Positions 48,088 to 57,880 of a DNA stretch of 64,000 nt are shown piece by piece. The notes under the pieces are model-generated. The model saw nothing but the letters and a program-made list of their open reading frames with translations. It did no database searches and was not told the origin of the DNA. Numbering within the stretch: position 1 is the first letter of the stretch; every line of letters starts with the position of its first letter. The stretch lies in assembly GCF_002920635.1 (NCBI RefSeq), contig NZ_PQSR01000002.1, forward strand, positions 62,001 to 126,000, written 5' to 3'. The position numbers were made by a program, and so were the translations under genes. Origin of the DNA: Streptomyces sp. Ru72 (GTDB lineage Bacteria > Actinomycetota > Actinomycetes > Streptomycetales > Streptomycetaceae).

Positions 48088-49440
48088 ATGACTTGGCAGG
48101 GGGAGCGCTGGACCGCGGAGCAGGTGCTGGCACTGGCACCTGATGCGGCGTCACGCAAAGCGGGAAGCAAACTCGGCACGGCGGGGCCGTGGTCGGAGGC
48201 GGGCAGTTCCGACGAGGGGACGGTGTGGGGGCTGTGCAAGGGCAGTGGCAGCAAGCCGTACCAGACGGTCGTCGACATCGCGGACGCGGCGGGGCCTGCG
48301 TACAAGTGCAGTTGTCCGAGCCGGAAGTTCCCGTGCAAGCACGCGCTGGGGCTCCTGCTGCTCTGGGCGGGCGGGGACGGCGCGCTGACACGGGGACAGG
48401 AGCCGGACTGGGTGGAGCAGTGGATCAAGGGGCGCCGTCAGCGTGCGCAGGACAAGCGGGCGGCCGGTGCTTCCCCGCCGGCCCCGTCCGCCGATCCGGA
48501 GGCGGCCCGGCGCAGGGCGGAGCGGCGGGCCGAGCGGATCACGGCGGGGGCGACGGAGTTGGAGCAGCGCCTGGCCGACCTGCTGCGCACCGGCCTGGCC
48601 GCGGCCGAGCAGGCGGGGTACGGGCTGTGGGAGGAGACGGCGGCCCGCATGGTCGACGCGCAGGCCCCGGGACTCGCCGGGCGGGTGCGGGAGTTGGGGG
48701 CACTTCCGGCGTCCGGGCCGGGCTGGCCGGTGCGGTTGCTGGAGGAGTGCGCGCTGCTGCACCTGCTGGACCAGGGCTGGCTGAGGCGTGATCGGCTGCC
48801 TGAGGGGCTGGCGGCGACGGTCCGTTCGCGCGTCGGCCTGGCGGGTTCCCCCGACGGCTCGCCCGTCCGCGACCGCTGGCTGGTGCTGGCGCAGTACGAC
48901 ACCTCGGACGGCCGGCTGACGACACGCCGGATCTGGCTGTACGGGGAGAAGTCCGACCGCACGGTGCTCCTTCTTTCCTATGGAGCGGCGGGGCGCGCGC
49001 CGGAGCCGGCCCTGCCGGTGGGGCTGACCTTCGAGGCCGATGTGTCGCCCTACCCGGGCGCGGGGCAGCTGCGGGCGGCGCTGGGCGAGCAGTTCACGCC
49101 CCCGGCCCCGGCAGCGACGAGACCGCCGGGCGTGACCACGCCGGACGCGGCGGCGCGTTATGGGGAAGCCCTCCGGGCCGATCCGTGGCTGGACTCGTAC
49201 CCCGTGACGCTGGGCCGGGTCATACCGACCCCGCTCGACGGCTCCTGGCAGCTGGCGGACGCGGACGGCGGCACGGCGCTGCCCCTGACGCCGTCGGCGG
49301 GCAGCCGACCGGGCCTGTGGCGGCTGGTCGCGCTGTCGGGCGGTGCTCCGGTCACGGTCTTCGGCGAGTGCGGCCACCGCGGCTTCACTCCGCTCACGGC
49401 CTGGCCGGAGGGTGCCGGAGAGGCGGTCCCACTGTGCTGA
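48088..49440 (+). CDS. SWIM zinc-finger protein
   Basis: A 450-residue protein. The SWIM motif CxCxnCxH is present as CSCPSRKFPCKH with Cys74, Cys76, Cys83 and His85 after VVDIADAAGPAYK, and is expected to bind one zinc and nucleic acid or protein. The remaining ~350 residues have a long helical region rich in Arg/Ala (about 120-180) and a C-terminal domain with RDRWLVLAQYDT and LTTRRIWLYGE. Divergent from MoxR-DUF5682-VWA and followed by DUF5691; this five-gene set recurs in bacteria. ATG 48088 is supported by a leaderless-type -10 box. Confidence 0.88.
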   Translation: MTWQGERWTAEQVLALAPDAASRKAGSKLGTAGPWSEAGSSDEGTVWGLCKGSGSKPYQTVVDIADAAGPAYKCSCPSRKFPCKHALGLLLLWAGGDGALTRGQEPDWVEQWIKGRRQRAQDKRAAGASPPAPSADPEAARRRAERRAERITAGATELEQRLADLLRTGLAAAEQAGYGLWEETAARMVDAQAPGLAGRVRELGALPASGPGWPVRLLEECALLHLLDQGWLRRDRLPEGLAATVRSRVGLAGSPDGSPVRDRWLVLAQYDTSDGRLTTRRIWLYGEKSDRTVLLLSYGAAGRAPEPALPVGLTFEADVSPYPGAGQLRAALGEQFTPPAPAATRPPGVTTPDAAARYGEALRADPWLDSYPVTLGRVIPTPLDGSWQLADADGGTALPLTPSAGSRPGLWRLVALSGGAPVTVFGECGHRGFTPLTAWPEGAGEAVPLC

Positions 49441-49481
49441 CGACACCCGAGCGACTCGGTACCGACCTGGAAGGGACCGAC

Positions 49482-51101
49482 ATGAACGCGACTCCCGCTC
49501 CCCCGGGCACGTCCCCCGCCGCGCCCTGGGAGGAGCTTGTCACGGTGGCCCTGCTGGGCACCGACCGGCGCACCCCGCCCTGGCTGCCGTCCGGCCCGCA
49601 GGCCCCGGCCGCGCTGCTGGACCTGGCCGCCGTGGAGACGGTCCGCCGCAGGGCCGGGCTGCGCCCCGCACCGGCCGGACCGCGCCCGGAGCCCGCGGCG
49701 GCGGACCCCCGCCCACCGCTGCCGCCCTCGGCGGCCCGCAGACTGGCCCTGCTGCTGTCCGACCGCCCCGGCGCGGGCGGCGGCCGCCGGGGGGCGGCTC
49801 CCGACCTCATGGAGCTGCTGCCGCAGTGGCTGGCGCTGGCCAACGAGCGCGGCTACGCGCCACCCCCGCAGGCGCTGCCGGCGCTGCTGGACGCTGCCCG
49901 CGCCCGCACGGATCTGCGACCGGCGGCGCTGGCCTTCGCCGGGCCGCGCGCCCTGTGGCTGGCCCGGATGAACCCGGAGTGGCGCTTCGCGCTGCGCTCC
50001 GTGCCCGGCGGCGGTTCCGATCTGCCGCCGCCTCAGGAGCCGGACCGCGTCCGACGGCTGTGGCAGGAGGGCCTGTTCGCCGAGCGGGTGGCCCTGCTCA
50101 CCTCGCTGCGCGTACGGCACCCCGCTCTCGCCCGGGACCTGCTGGCCGGCACTTGGGCGACGGAGCGGGCCGAGGACCGCCTGATGTTCCTCGACTCGCT
50201 GCGCACGGGACTTCAGCCGGCGGACGAGCCCTTCCTGGAGCAGGCGCTCTCCGACCGCAGCCGCAATGTGCGGGCGACGGCGGCGGAGTTGCTGTCCGCA
50301 CTGCCGGATTCGGCCCTGGCAGGGCGGATGGCGGCGCGGGCGGCGGCCTGCGTCGCGGTCGACCCCACACAGGGTGAGCCGACGATCGTGGTCGAGGCAC
50401 CGCACGAGTGCGATCCGGGCATGGAGCGCGACGGCGTGGTGCCGAAACCACCGGCGGGACGAGGCGAACGGTCCTGGTGGCTCGGCCAGTTGGTGGAGGC
50501 GGCGCCGCTCGGCACATGGCCGGCCCGGCTCGGGGGGCGCACGCCGGAGGAGATCGTCGCGCTGCCGGTAGCCGACGACTGGCGGAGCGAACTGCACGCG
50601 GCCTGGTGCCGGGCCGCGGTCCGGCAGCGGGACGCCGCATGGTCGCGAGCCCTGCTCGGCCCGCCCTCCGCACCGGAGGCCGCCGGCCCGGGAGCCGTCT
50701 CCCTGGCCGAGCGGGCGAAGCTGCTGTCGACGCTGGCGCCCGAGGACCGGGCCGACTGGGTCGCCGGTTTCATCGCCACGCACGGCCTGTCGGAGGCGTT
50801 CCAGCTCCTCGGGGTGTGCGCGGTGCCCTGGGCCGCTCCCCTGGGCCGGGCCGTCGTCGACGCCCTCAACATCGCGCGGGACGCCGGAAGTTACCCATGG
50901 AGCTTCAGCGGGGTGATGGGGCTGGCGGAGCGATGCCTGGACCCGGCGGAGGCGAGCCGCCTGGACGCGTTGACGGCGATACCGGACGAGCCGGAGGACG
51001 CGTCGCCGGGTGCGGGCGGCTACTGGGCGGAGGCGTTCCAGCGCCTGACGACGACGTTGCGGCTGCGGGCGGCGATGGCGGAGGAACTGCGGGATGCGTG
51101 A
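49482..51101 (+). CDS. DUF5691 family protein
   Basis: A 539-residue Leu/Ala/Arg-rich, apparently all-helical protein. Recognisable conserved stretches are WEELVTVALLGTDRR near the N-terminus, RLWQEGLFAERVALLTSLRVRHP, and RAEDRLMFLDSLRTGLQPADEPFLEQALSDRSRNVRATAAELLSALPDS, which looks like a HEAT-type repeat. No catalytic motif is visible, suggesting a scaffold. ATG 49482 has GGAAGGG upstream; GTG 49434, overlapping the SWIM stop, is the alternative. Genes of this family accompany SWIM proteins next to MoxR/VWA operons. Confidence 0.8.
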   Translation: MNATPAPPGTSPAAPWEELVTVALLGTDRRTPPWLPSGPQAPAALLDLAAVETVRRRAGLRPAPAGPRPEPAAADPRPPLPPSAARRLALLLSDRPGAGGGRRGAAPDLMELLPQWLALANERGYAPPPQALPALLDAARARTDLRPAALAFAGPRALWLARMNPEWRFALRSVPGGGSDLPPPQEPDRVRRLWQEGLFAERVALLTSLRVRHPALARDLLAGTWATERAEDRLMFLDSLRTGLQPADEPFLEQALSDRSRNVRATAAELLSALPDSALAGRMAARAAACVAVDPTQGEPTIVVEAPHECDPGMERDGVVPKPPAGRGERSWWLGQLVEAAPLGTWPARLGGRTPEEIVALPVADDWRSELHAAWCRAAVRQRDAAWSRALLGPPSAPEAAGPGAVSLAERAKLLSTLAPEDRADWVAGFIATHGLSEAFQLLGVCAVPWAAPLGRAVVDALNIARDAGSYPWSFSGVMGLAERCLDPAEASRLDALTAIPDEPEDASPGAGGYWAEAFQRLTTTLRLRAAMAEELRDA

Positions 51102-51272
51102 GCGATGGGCCCACCCGGCCCTCGGCCCCTCCGCACCGGACGCCGATCAGCCCGCCGCGGTCGGCGGGATGTGCCCTGCCTCTGCCGCCTGGCGAAGGCA
51201 GGCGGGCCGTGCCCGGCCCCGGCCCCCGCCGGGCGGCACCCGCGAAGGCGCGACGACGACGCCTACAGAGCG

Positions 51273-51689
<417 letters not shown>

Positions 51690-52333
51690 CACTGCCTCCA
51701 TGAAGCGACTACACACACCCTGTACCGATGGACCGCCTGCCGCCACATCACCGCACCGGCGGACACACGGACCGCACGGTCGGCACGCCTCGAACCGGCG
51801 GATCAGCCCCGTCGGCACCGGCGTCCCGCGCCATACCGACCCGGGAAGTGAACGAACGTTATCGCCAGCATCCCGCAACCGGCAGTTTCACGGTGGTGAC
51901 CGAGGGGGAAATCACACAATGGGACACGTTCGCCGCGCAGGGTCCCCCCTCCCCGCGGCACACGCGCCGCAGCAGCGGCTCGAGCGCCGTGGACCGAGGG
52001 GATCGTGCGCAAGGAGAGCCGCACCAAGGCGGCCGCACCACCGCCCCGCCAGCGGGGCGCCGTGGTGGTGGGGTACGCCGGCGAAAGGAATGCAAGGGCA
52101 CGAAAGCGGGGAGTACCACCCGTACGAGGAGGACGGGACACCGCGCCACGAGGACGGGCGGGTTCGCGTCACCACGACGAAAGCGGCGCCCGTCGCGTCA
52201 CCGGCGCCGTAACGCGCCGCACCCGCGGCACGGCCGTACCCGCGGCACCTGCCCCAGGCCACCGCCACGGCTTTCCATGAGGGCACACGGGGGCACGGAG
52301 ACGTCCTCGCGCGTGCCGACGGGAGGTCGGCCA
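51690..52333. other. Intergenic region between icmB and the lipase gene
   Basis: No gene is supported in these 644 bp; frames open on the plus strand are Arg/Pro/Thr-rich noise. A G/C-rich hairpin (CACCACC-N-GCCCCGC with GCGGGGC and GGTGGTG) lies near 52036-52071. The icmB-proximal part presumably carries its promoter. No known riboswitch consensus was found. Confidence 0.5.
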
Positions 52334-53191
52334 ATGAAGGTCACCGGGGTGGTAGAGCCTCTGGTTCCGCTGTGCCAGCGCCTGTTCCCCAGCAGACTGG
52401 CCGGACTCTCCATCGCGCTGCTGAAGGCGACGGCTCTGGAGCTGGCGATTCTCGCCGGGCACCTGCTCCTCTACCCGTCAGGCATCATCCAAGAGCGCCG
52501 CTGCGCCCCGCTCCCGCCCCCTCCGGACACCACCACGCTCCCCACCGAGGCGAAGCCTCCGGTGATCCTGCTGCACGGGTTCATCGACAACCGCTCGGTC
52601 TTCGTCCTCCTGCGCCGGAACCTCGCACAGCACGGCCGTCAGCATATCGAGTCACTCAACTACTCTCCGTTGACGTGTGACATCCGGATCGCAGCCGAGC
52701 TGCTCGGCCGGCACGTGGAGGAGATCTGCGAGCGCACCGGGCAGCGGCAGGTGGACGTCGTCGGGCACAGCCTGGGCGGTCTGATCGCCCGGTACTACGT
52801 GCAGCGACTCGGGGGCGACCTCCGCGTCCGCAGGCTCGTCACGCTCGGTACACCCCACTCCGGCACCCGCGTCGCCCCGCTCGCGAACGCGCACCCCATC
52901 GTCCGCCAGATGCGTCCGGGATCCGAGCTGATCGAGGAACTGCGCGAGCCGGCGCCCGGTTGCCGGACGCACTTCGTGAGCTTCTGGAGCGATCTGGACC
53001 CGCTGATGGATCCGCTCGAGGCGGCATGCGTCGACCATCCGGACCTGGTGGCGCAGAACATTCGGGTGAGCGGCATCGGCCATCTGGCCCTGCCGGTGCA
53101 CCCGGCGGTCGCGGCCGGGATACGGCAGGCCCTGGACCTCGAGGAGCCGACGGCGGCCGCGGCCCACACCGGCGGCCTCACGGTGGCGTGA
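52334..53191 (+). CDS. Membrane-associated alpha/beta-hydrolase (triacylglycerol lipase/esterase-like)
   Basis: A 285-residue hydrolase. A hydrophobic segment near 22-48 (LAGLSIALLKATALELAILAGHLLLY) anchors it. The oxyanion region is VILLHGFIDNRS and the nucleophile elbow is VVGHSLGGLIARYY with Ser146. The acid is likely the Asp in WSDLDPLMDP and the catalytic His is in SGIGHLALPVH. The TLGTPHSGTRVAPL stretch is typical of EstA/LipA-type lipases. GGGAGG lies 7 nt before ATG 52334. The natural ester is unknown. Confidence 0.87.
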   Translation: MKVTGVVEPLVPLCQRLFPSRLAGLSIALLKATALELAILAGHLLLYPSGIIQERRCAPLPPPPDTTTLPTEAKPPVILLHGFIDNRSVFVLLRRNLAQHGRQHIESLNYSPLTCDIRIAAELLGRHVEEICERTGQRQVDVVGHSLGGLIARYYVQRLGGDLRVRRLVTLGTPHSGTRVAPLANAHPIVRQMRPGSELIEELREPAPGCRTHFVSFWSDLDPLMDPLEAACVDHPDLVAQNIRVSGIGHLALPVHPAVAAGIRQALDLEEPTAAAAHTGGLTVA

Positions 53192-53492
53192 GCCCCGCCG
53201 AGCGCCACGGCTGACACAGCGCCCGGCTTCCGCGCCCGACCCGGCACCCGGCACCCGGCACCCGCGCTCGAAACCCCGCCGGGACGGCCGTCGACACCTC
53301 CCGGACACCCGCACATCTTCGAACATTCATCGAACGCAGCACCAAGGCCTAGTGCGGTGACCCCCGAAACACGGCCGATTGCCCGTTTCCTGCCCACCGG
53401 AAACCTGCGGAAGATTGTCGCGCCCGCGTACCGCCGGGTACAGTCGCCGCACTGCTCTGGCAGCCCCTGTTGTCGAGGCGAAAGAGAAGTCG
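53192..53492. other. Leader region of the M23 peptidase gene
   Basis: 301 bp without a gene. It contains three copies of the 7-bp unit CCGGCAC at 53241-53261 and a TACAGT hexamer near 53440 about 50 nt before the start, a possible -10. I looked for, and did not find, the conserved blocks of a c-di-AMP riboswitch. Confidence 0.5.
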
Positions 53493-54995
53493 GTGCACGA
53501 CCGTCACCCGTCGGGGACCGCAACTCCCCCGGCTCCGGCCCCCGATGCCGCCTCGGCGCAGTACGCGCCGTACGGCCCGCAGGGTGGCCAGTACGGTGAG
53601 TTCACGACCTACGCCGACTCCACCGCGGCCTTCGCGACCGATCCCCTCTTCGGCGACCTTCCGGGTGACGGCGGGACCGGTTCGTACGACACCGGCCAGT
53701 GGTCCACCGGCAGCCACGACACCGGCAGCCACGAGACCTTCGGCACCGGCACGCACCAGACGCTGCACTACGACCCGTACGCCGCCCAGCACCACGCCGC
53801 GTTCGACACCGGCGCCCATGACACGGCGGCCTGGGCGGCCGGGTACCAGCAGCTGGCCGCCATCCCCGCGCAGGCCCCGGCACCCGACGCCACCGGCCAG
53901 TGGGACGCTCAGGCCTGGCTCGAGGCGGAGCAGTCGGCGGTCCTCACCCAGCAGTGGGAATGGGGCACGCAGACCTTCGACACGGGCACGTACGACGCCA
54001 CGCAGTGGAACTCGGCGGAAAGCCCGGAACACGAGTCGGAACAAGCCGCCACCGGCAGCTTCGAGCACGCCGTCCCCGAGCCCTCCGCCGACGCCGAGCC
54101 CTTCGAGCACCAGGCAGCCACCGCCACGTTCGATCAGCTCCCGTCCCAGCGGCGCCCCGACGACGACGCCCCGTCAGGAGCGGCCGACGACGTCTCGTTG
54201 CTCGACGACCAGGAAGAGCGCACACCCCTCCCGTCCTCGCGTACCGCGTCCCGAGCCGCGAGCCGTTCCCGGCGTCGCACCCCGGCGAGGCGGTCCGCGC
54301 TGCTGACGGTCGCGGTGCCGTCGGTGTGTGTGATGGGGGTCGCCGGGATCGCCGCGGCGACCGTTGGCGTGGGCGGGGAGGACGGGAAGGACACCACGGC
54401 GAGCGCCGCCGAGACGCCGGTGAAACCGTCCGCCGCCAACAAGAAGCTGGACTCCCAGCTCGCGAGCCTCTCGGCAGGCGCGAACGACTTCGCGGACCGG
54501 GCGAGTCGCACCCAGGAACGTATCGACCTCAAGGCCCAGCAGGCGGCCGAGAAGAAGAAGGCGGCGGCCGAGGCGGCGCTGAAGGAGCGGCTGCGTCCCA
54601 AGTTCGCGCTGCCGGTCCTGCAGAGAGGCCTGAGCGCCTACTTCGGCCAGGCGGGCGTCAACTGGATGTCCGTGCACACCGGCATCGACTTCCCGGTGGC
54701 GTACGGGACGACGGTGATGGCCGCGACCGACGGCACCGTGCAGACCAAGTGGAACAGCGCGTACGGCAACATGCTGATCGTGACCGCCAAGGACGGCACG
54801 CAGACCTGGTACTGCCACCTCTCCAGCTACCGGGTCCCCTCCGGAACGACCGTGAAGGCCGGTCAGCCGATCGCGTACTCCGGCAACTCGGGCAACTCCA
54901 CCGGCCCGCACCTCCACTTCGAGGTACGACCGAGCGGCGGCGCCGCGATAGACCCGCTGCCATGGCTGCGGAGCCACGGGCTCGACCCGACCTGA
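53493..54995 (+). CDS. M23 (LytM-type) metallopeptidase with long cytoplasmic disordered region
   Basis: A 500-residue type II membrane protein. Residues 1-265 are hydrophilic and repetitive (Asp-Thr-Gly motifs such as SYDTGQW, SHDTGSHETF, AFDTGAHDTAAW and TFDTGTYDATQW), ending in an Arg-rich stop (SRSRRRTPARR). One transmembrane segment follows at about 268-293. Outside, a short coiled coil (DRASRTQERIDLKAQQAAEKKK) leads to the peptidase domain with zinc ligands in HTGIDF and HLHFEV and the WYCHLSSY strand, so it is a predicted active peptidoglycan endopeptidase. GTG 53493 follows AAAGAGAAG. Confidence 0.85.
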   Translation: MHDRHPSGTATPPAPAPDAASAQYAPYGPQGGQYGEFTTYADSTAAFATDPLFGDLPGDGGTGSYDTGQWSTGSHDTGSHETFGTGTHQTLHYDPYAAQHHAAFDTGAHDTAAWAAGYQQLAAIPAQAPAPDATGQWDAQAWLEAEQSAVLTQQWEWGTQTFDTGTYDATQWNSAESPEHESEQAATGSFEHAVPEPSADAEPFEHQAATATFDQLPSQRRPDDDAPSGAADDVSLLDDQEERTPLPSSRTASRAASRSRRRTPARRSALLTVAVPSVCVMGVAGIAAATVGVGGEDGKDTTASAAETPVKPSAANKKLDSQLASLSAGANDFADRASRTQERIDLKAQQAAEKKKAAAEAALKERLRPKFALPVLQRGLSAYFGQAGVNWMSVHTGIDFPVAYGTTVMAATDGTVQTKWNSAYGNMLIVTAKDGTQTWYCHLSSYRVPSGTTVKAGQPIAYSGNSGNSTGPHLHFEVRPSGGAAIDPLPWLRSHGLDPT

Positions 54996-55112
54996 TCGAC
55001 CGGCTCCTCGGCCGACCGGCTCCCCGAACGACCGGTCGCCGACCGTACGGCTCGCCGGACCGACCGACTCCGCGACGAGCCCCCGCCGTTCAGCGAGGGC
55101 CCGGACACACGG

Positions 55113-57623
55113 CTACAGCTTCTCCACCGGCGCGTACCGCAGCAGCAGCCGCTTCGGCTTCTCATCCCCGAAGTCGATCGTCGCCTCGGCGTTCGACCCC
55201 GTGCCCTTCACAGCGACGACCGTCCCCAGGCCGAACTGGTCATGGGTGACACGGTCGCCCACCGCCAGCGAGACCACCGGCCGCTCCGTCGCACCGCCCC
55301 GGCGCGTGGCGAACCCGGACGCACCCGCCGCCGACGAGCGGGAACGAGACGACGACAGCGAGGCGGCCACACCCGAGAGCGGCCCGGACGACGGCGCCGC
55401 GAAGGAACCACCCTTCCGCTTCCACTCCACGTGCTGCTCCGGGATCTCCTCCAGGAACCGCGAGGGCGGGTTGTACGACGGCTGGCCCCAGGCGCTGCGC
55501 ATGGCCGACCGCGTCAGGTAGAGCCGCTCCCGCGCGCGCGTGATGCCGACGTACGCCAGGCGCCGCTCCTCCTCCAGTTCCTTCGTCTGCCCGAGGGCGC
55601 GCATGTGCGGGAAGACGCCGTCCTCCATGCCGGTCAGGAAGACCACCGGGAACTCCAGGCCCTTCGCGGTGTGCAGGGTCATCAGCGTGATGACGCCCCC
55701 GCCCTCTTCCTCGTCGGGGATCTGGTCGGAGTCGGCGACGAGTGCGACCTGCTCCAGGAAGTCGGCCAGGGTGCCGGCCGGAGCGGCAGCTCCTGCGGTC
55801 TCCGCCCCCTCTCCGCGCTCCTGTTCGAACTCCAGGGCCACCGCGGCGAGTTCCTGAAGGTTCTCGATCCGGGTCTCGTCCTGGGGATCGGTCGAGGACT
55901 GCAACTCGGCGAGGTAACCGGTGCGTTCGAGGACGGCCTCGAGGACCGTGGCCGGTCCGGCGCCCGACTCCACGATCGTGCGCAGCTCCTCCATCAGCAC
56001 GTTGAACCGTTTGACCGCGTTGGTGGAGCGGGCCGCCATGCCGTACGCCTCGTCCACACGGCGCAGCGCCTGCGCGAAGCTGATCTTCTCGCGCTGGGCG
56101 AGGGCGTCGATCATCGCCTCGGCGCGCTCGCCGATCCCCCGCTTCGGCACGTTCAGGATGCGCCGCAGCGGGACGGAGTCCTCCGGGTTGGCCAGGACCC
56201 GCAGGTAGGCGAGGACGTCCCGGACCTCCTTGCGCTCGTAGAAGCGGACGCCGCCGACGACCTTGTAGGGCAGGCCGACGCGGATGAAGACCTCTTCGAA
56301 GACACGGGACTGGGCGTTGGTGCGGTAGAAGACGGCGACGTCCCCGGCCTTGGCCTCGCCCGCGTCCGTGAGGCGGTCTATCTCGTCGGCGACGAACTGC
56401 GCCTCGTCGTGCTCCGTATCGGCGACGTAGCCGGTGATCCGGGCGCCGGCACCCGCGTTGGTCCACAGGTTCTTCGGGCGGCGGGACTCGTTGCGCTCGA
56501 TGACCGCGTTGGCGGCGGAGAGGATCGTCTGCGTGGAGCGGTAGTTCTGCTCCAGCAGGATCGTCGTGGCGTCCGGGTAGTCCTCCTCGAACTGGAGGAT
56601 GTTGCGGATGGTCGCACCGCGGAAGGCGTAGATCGACTGGTCGGCGTCGCCGACGACGCACAGTTCGGCGGGCGGTACGTCGTACCCGTTCGGCGGGACG
56701 TCCTCGTCGTGCGCGCGGGTGCCGACGAGTTCGCGCACCAGAGCGTACTGGGCGTGGTTGGTGTCCTGGTACTCGTCGACGAGGACGTGGCGGAAGCGGC
56801 GGCGGTAGTGCTCGGCGACGTCCGGGAAGGCGCGCAGCAGATTGACCGTCGTCATGATCAGATCGTCGAAGTCGAGCGCGTTCGCCTCGCGCAGGCGGGA
56901 CTGGTAGAGCGCGTACGCCTGGGCGAGGGTCTTCTCGAAGCCGTCGGACGCCTGGGCGGCGAAGTCCTCCTCGTCGATCAGCTCGTTCTTCAGGTTGGAG
57001 ATCTTGGCGCTGAAGGACTTGGGCGGGAAGCGCTTGGGGTCGAGGTCCAGGTCACGGCAGACGAGGGCCATCAGGCGCTTGCTGTCGGCGGCGTCGTAGA
57101 TGGAGAAGGAGGACGTGAAGCCGAGCTTCTTGCTCTCCCGGCGCAGGATGCGGACGCAGGCGCTGTGGAAGGTCATCACCCACATCGCGTTCGCACGCGG
57201 GCCGACGAGCTGCTCGACGCGCTCCTTCATCTCTCCCGCGGCCTTGTTGGTGAAGGTGATCGCGAGGATCTGCCCGGGGTGGACGCCCCGCTCGGCCAGC
57301 AGGTACGCGATGCGGTGGGTGAGCACGCGGGTCTTGCCGGAGCCGGCGCCGGCCACGATGAGCAGGGGGGAGCCGGCGTGCACGACGGCCGCGCGCTGGT
57401 TCTCGTTCAGCCCCTCCAGCAGCGCCTCCATGTCGACGGCCGGGCGGTGCGCGCCGTTGCGGTAGTACGCGTCCCTGTCCGGTGGCAGGTCGAACTTCCC
57501 GCCGAACAGATCGTCCGGAACCGGCTCCGGAACGTGCTGGTCCTCGGGCGGCGGGGGCTCCTCCTCGTGGGCCGGAGTGGCCTTGAGGTCCGCCAGGAAG
57601 CTGTCGTCAAAGAGGCTGCTCAT
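55113..57623 (-). CDS. pcrA: ATP-dependent DNA helicase PcrA/UvrD
   Basis: An 836-residue superfamily 1A 3'-5' helicase for DNA repair and replication. Motifs in order: Q-motif LNENQRAAV, Walker A AGAGSGKTRV, Ia ITFTNKAA, II VDEYQDTN, III VVGDADQSIYAFRGA, IV LEQNYRST, V VITLMTLHTAKGLEFPVVF and VI RRLAYVGITRARERL. The C-terminal ~80 residues are a Tudor-like domain (VGDRVTHDQFGLGTVVAVKG) that binds RNA polymerase in PcrA proteins. An acidic N-terminal extension of ~65 residues precedes the Q-motif. A TAGACT box lies 9 nt upstream of the ATG (57638-57633), together with a GGAG ribosome site. Confidence 0.96.
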   Translation of the reverse strand: MSSLFDDSFLADLKATPAHEEEPPPPEDQHVPEPVPDDLFGGKFDLPPDRDAYYRNGAHRPAVDMEALLEGLNENQRAAVVHAGSPLLIVAGAGSGKTRVLTHRIAYLLAERGVHPGQILAITFTNKAAGEMKERVEQLVGPRANAMWVMTFHSACVRILRRESKKLGFTSSFSIYDAADSKRLMALVCRDLDLDPKRFPPKSFSAKISNLKNELIDEEDFAAQASDGFEKTLAQAYALYQSRLREANALDFDDLIMTTVNLLRAFPDVAEHYRRRFRHVLVDEYQDTNHAQYALVRELVGTRAHDEDVPPNGYDVPPAELCVVGDADQSIYAFRGATIRNILQFEEDYPDATTILLEQNYRSTQTILSAANAVIERNESRRPKNLWTNAGAGARITGYVADTEHDEAQFVADEIDRLTDAGEAKAGDVAVFYRTNAQSRVFEEVFIRVGLPYKVVGGVRFYERKEVRDVLAYLRVLANPEDSVPLRRILNVPKRGIGERAEAMIDALAQREKISFAQALRRVDEAYGMAARSTNAVKRFNVLMEELRTIVESGAGPATVLEAVLERTGYLAELQSSTDPQDETRIENLQELAAVALEFEQERGEGAETAGAAAPAGTLADFLEQVALVADSDQIPDEEEGGGVITLMTLHTAKGLEFPVVFLTGMEDGVFPHMRALGQTKELEEERRLAYVGITRARERLYLTRSAMRSAWGQPSYNPPSRFLEEIPEQHVEWKRKGGSFAAPSSGPLSGVAASLSSSRSRSSAAGASGFATRRGGATERPVVSLAVGDRVTHDQFGLGTVVAVKGTGSNAEATIDFGDEKPKRLLLRYAPVEKL

Positions 57624-57758
57624 CGCTCTCCGAGTCTAGGCCGCCCCACCGACAGCCCGCCGCCACCCCGGAAACTCCGCCTCGCGAGCGACCGCCCAAA
57701 CCGTCGCCACCCGCCGGAATCACCCGCTCACCCTGCGCGCCCGGAAAGCGCTGACACC

Positions 57759-57804
57759 GTGAAGGTCACAAAAACGTATCGGGCATATCACGCATCACCT
57801 TCAC
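57759..57804. promoter_or_regulatory. Inverted repeat GTGAAGGT ... ACCTTCAC upstream of the NlpC/P60 leader
   Basis: Eight-base arms at 57759-57766 and 57797-57804 enclose an unusually A/T-rich stretch for this genome (ACAAAAACGTATCGGGCATAT), which probably contains the promoter of the riboswitch-controlled wall hydrolase gene. The first arm continues to GTGAAGGTCAC, a GTG-N5-CAC element. Confidence 0.4.
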
Positions 57805-57880
57805 AGCAGCCACACCAGTTGGCTACCGTGCCGGGCGGGCCGTACGACCACCACCGGCGAACGTCGCCGGGCCGCGCGGC

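Noticed and set aside
51690..52333. Possible cobalamin riboswitch upstream of icmB
   Set aside because: No B12-box or conserved core blocks were recognised; the enzyme uses B12 but the leader shows no aptamer.
53192..53492. Possible c-di-AMP riboswitch upstream of the M23 peptidase
   Set aside because: None of the GGGGTGAAT, GTAGGG or CTCGGTAGGCG-type blocks is present.
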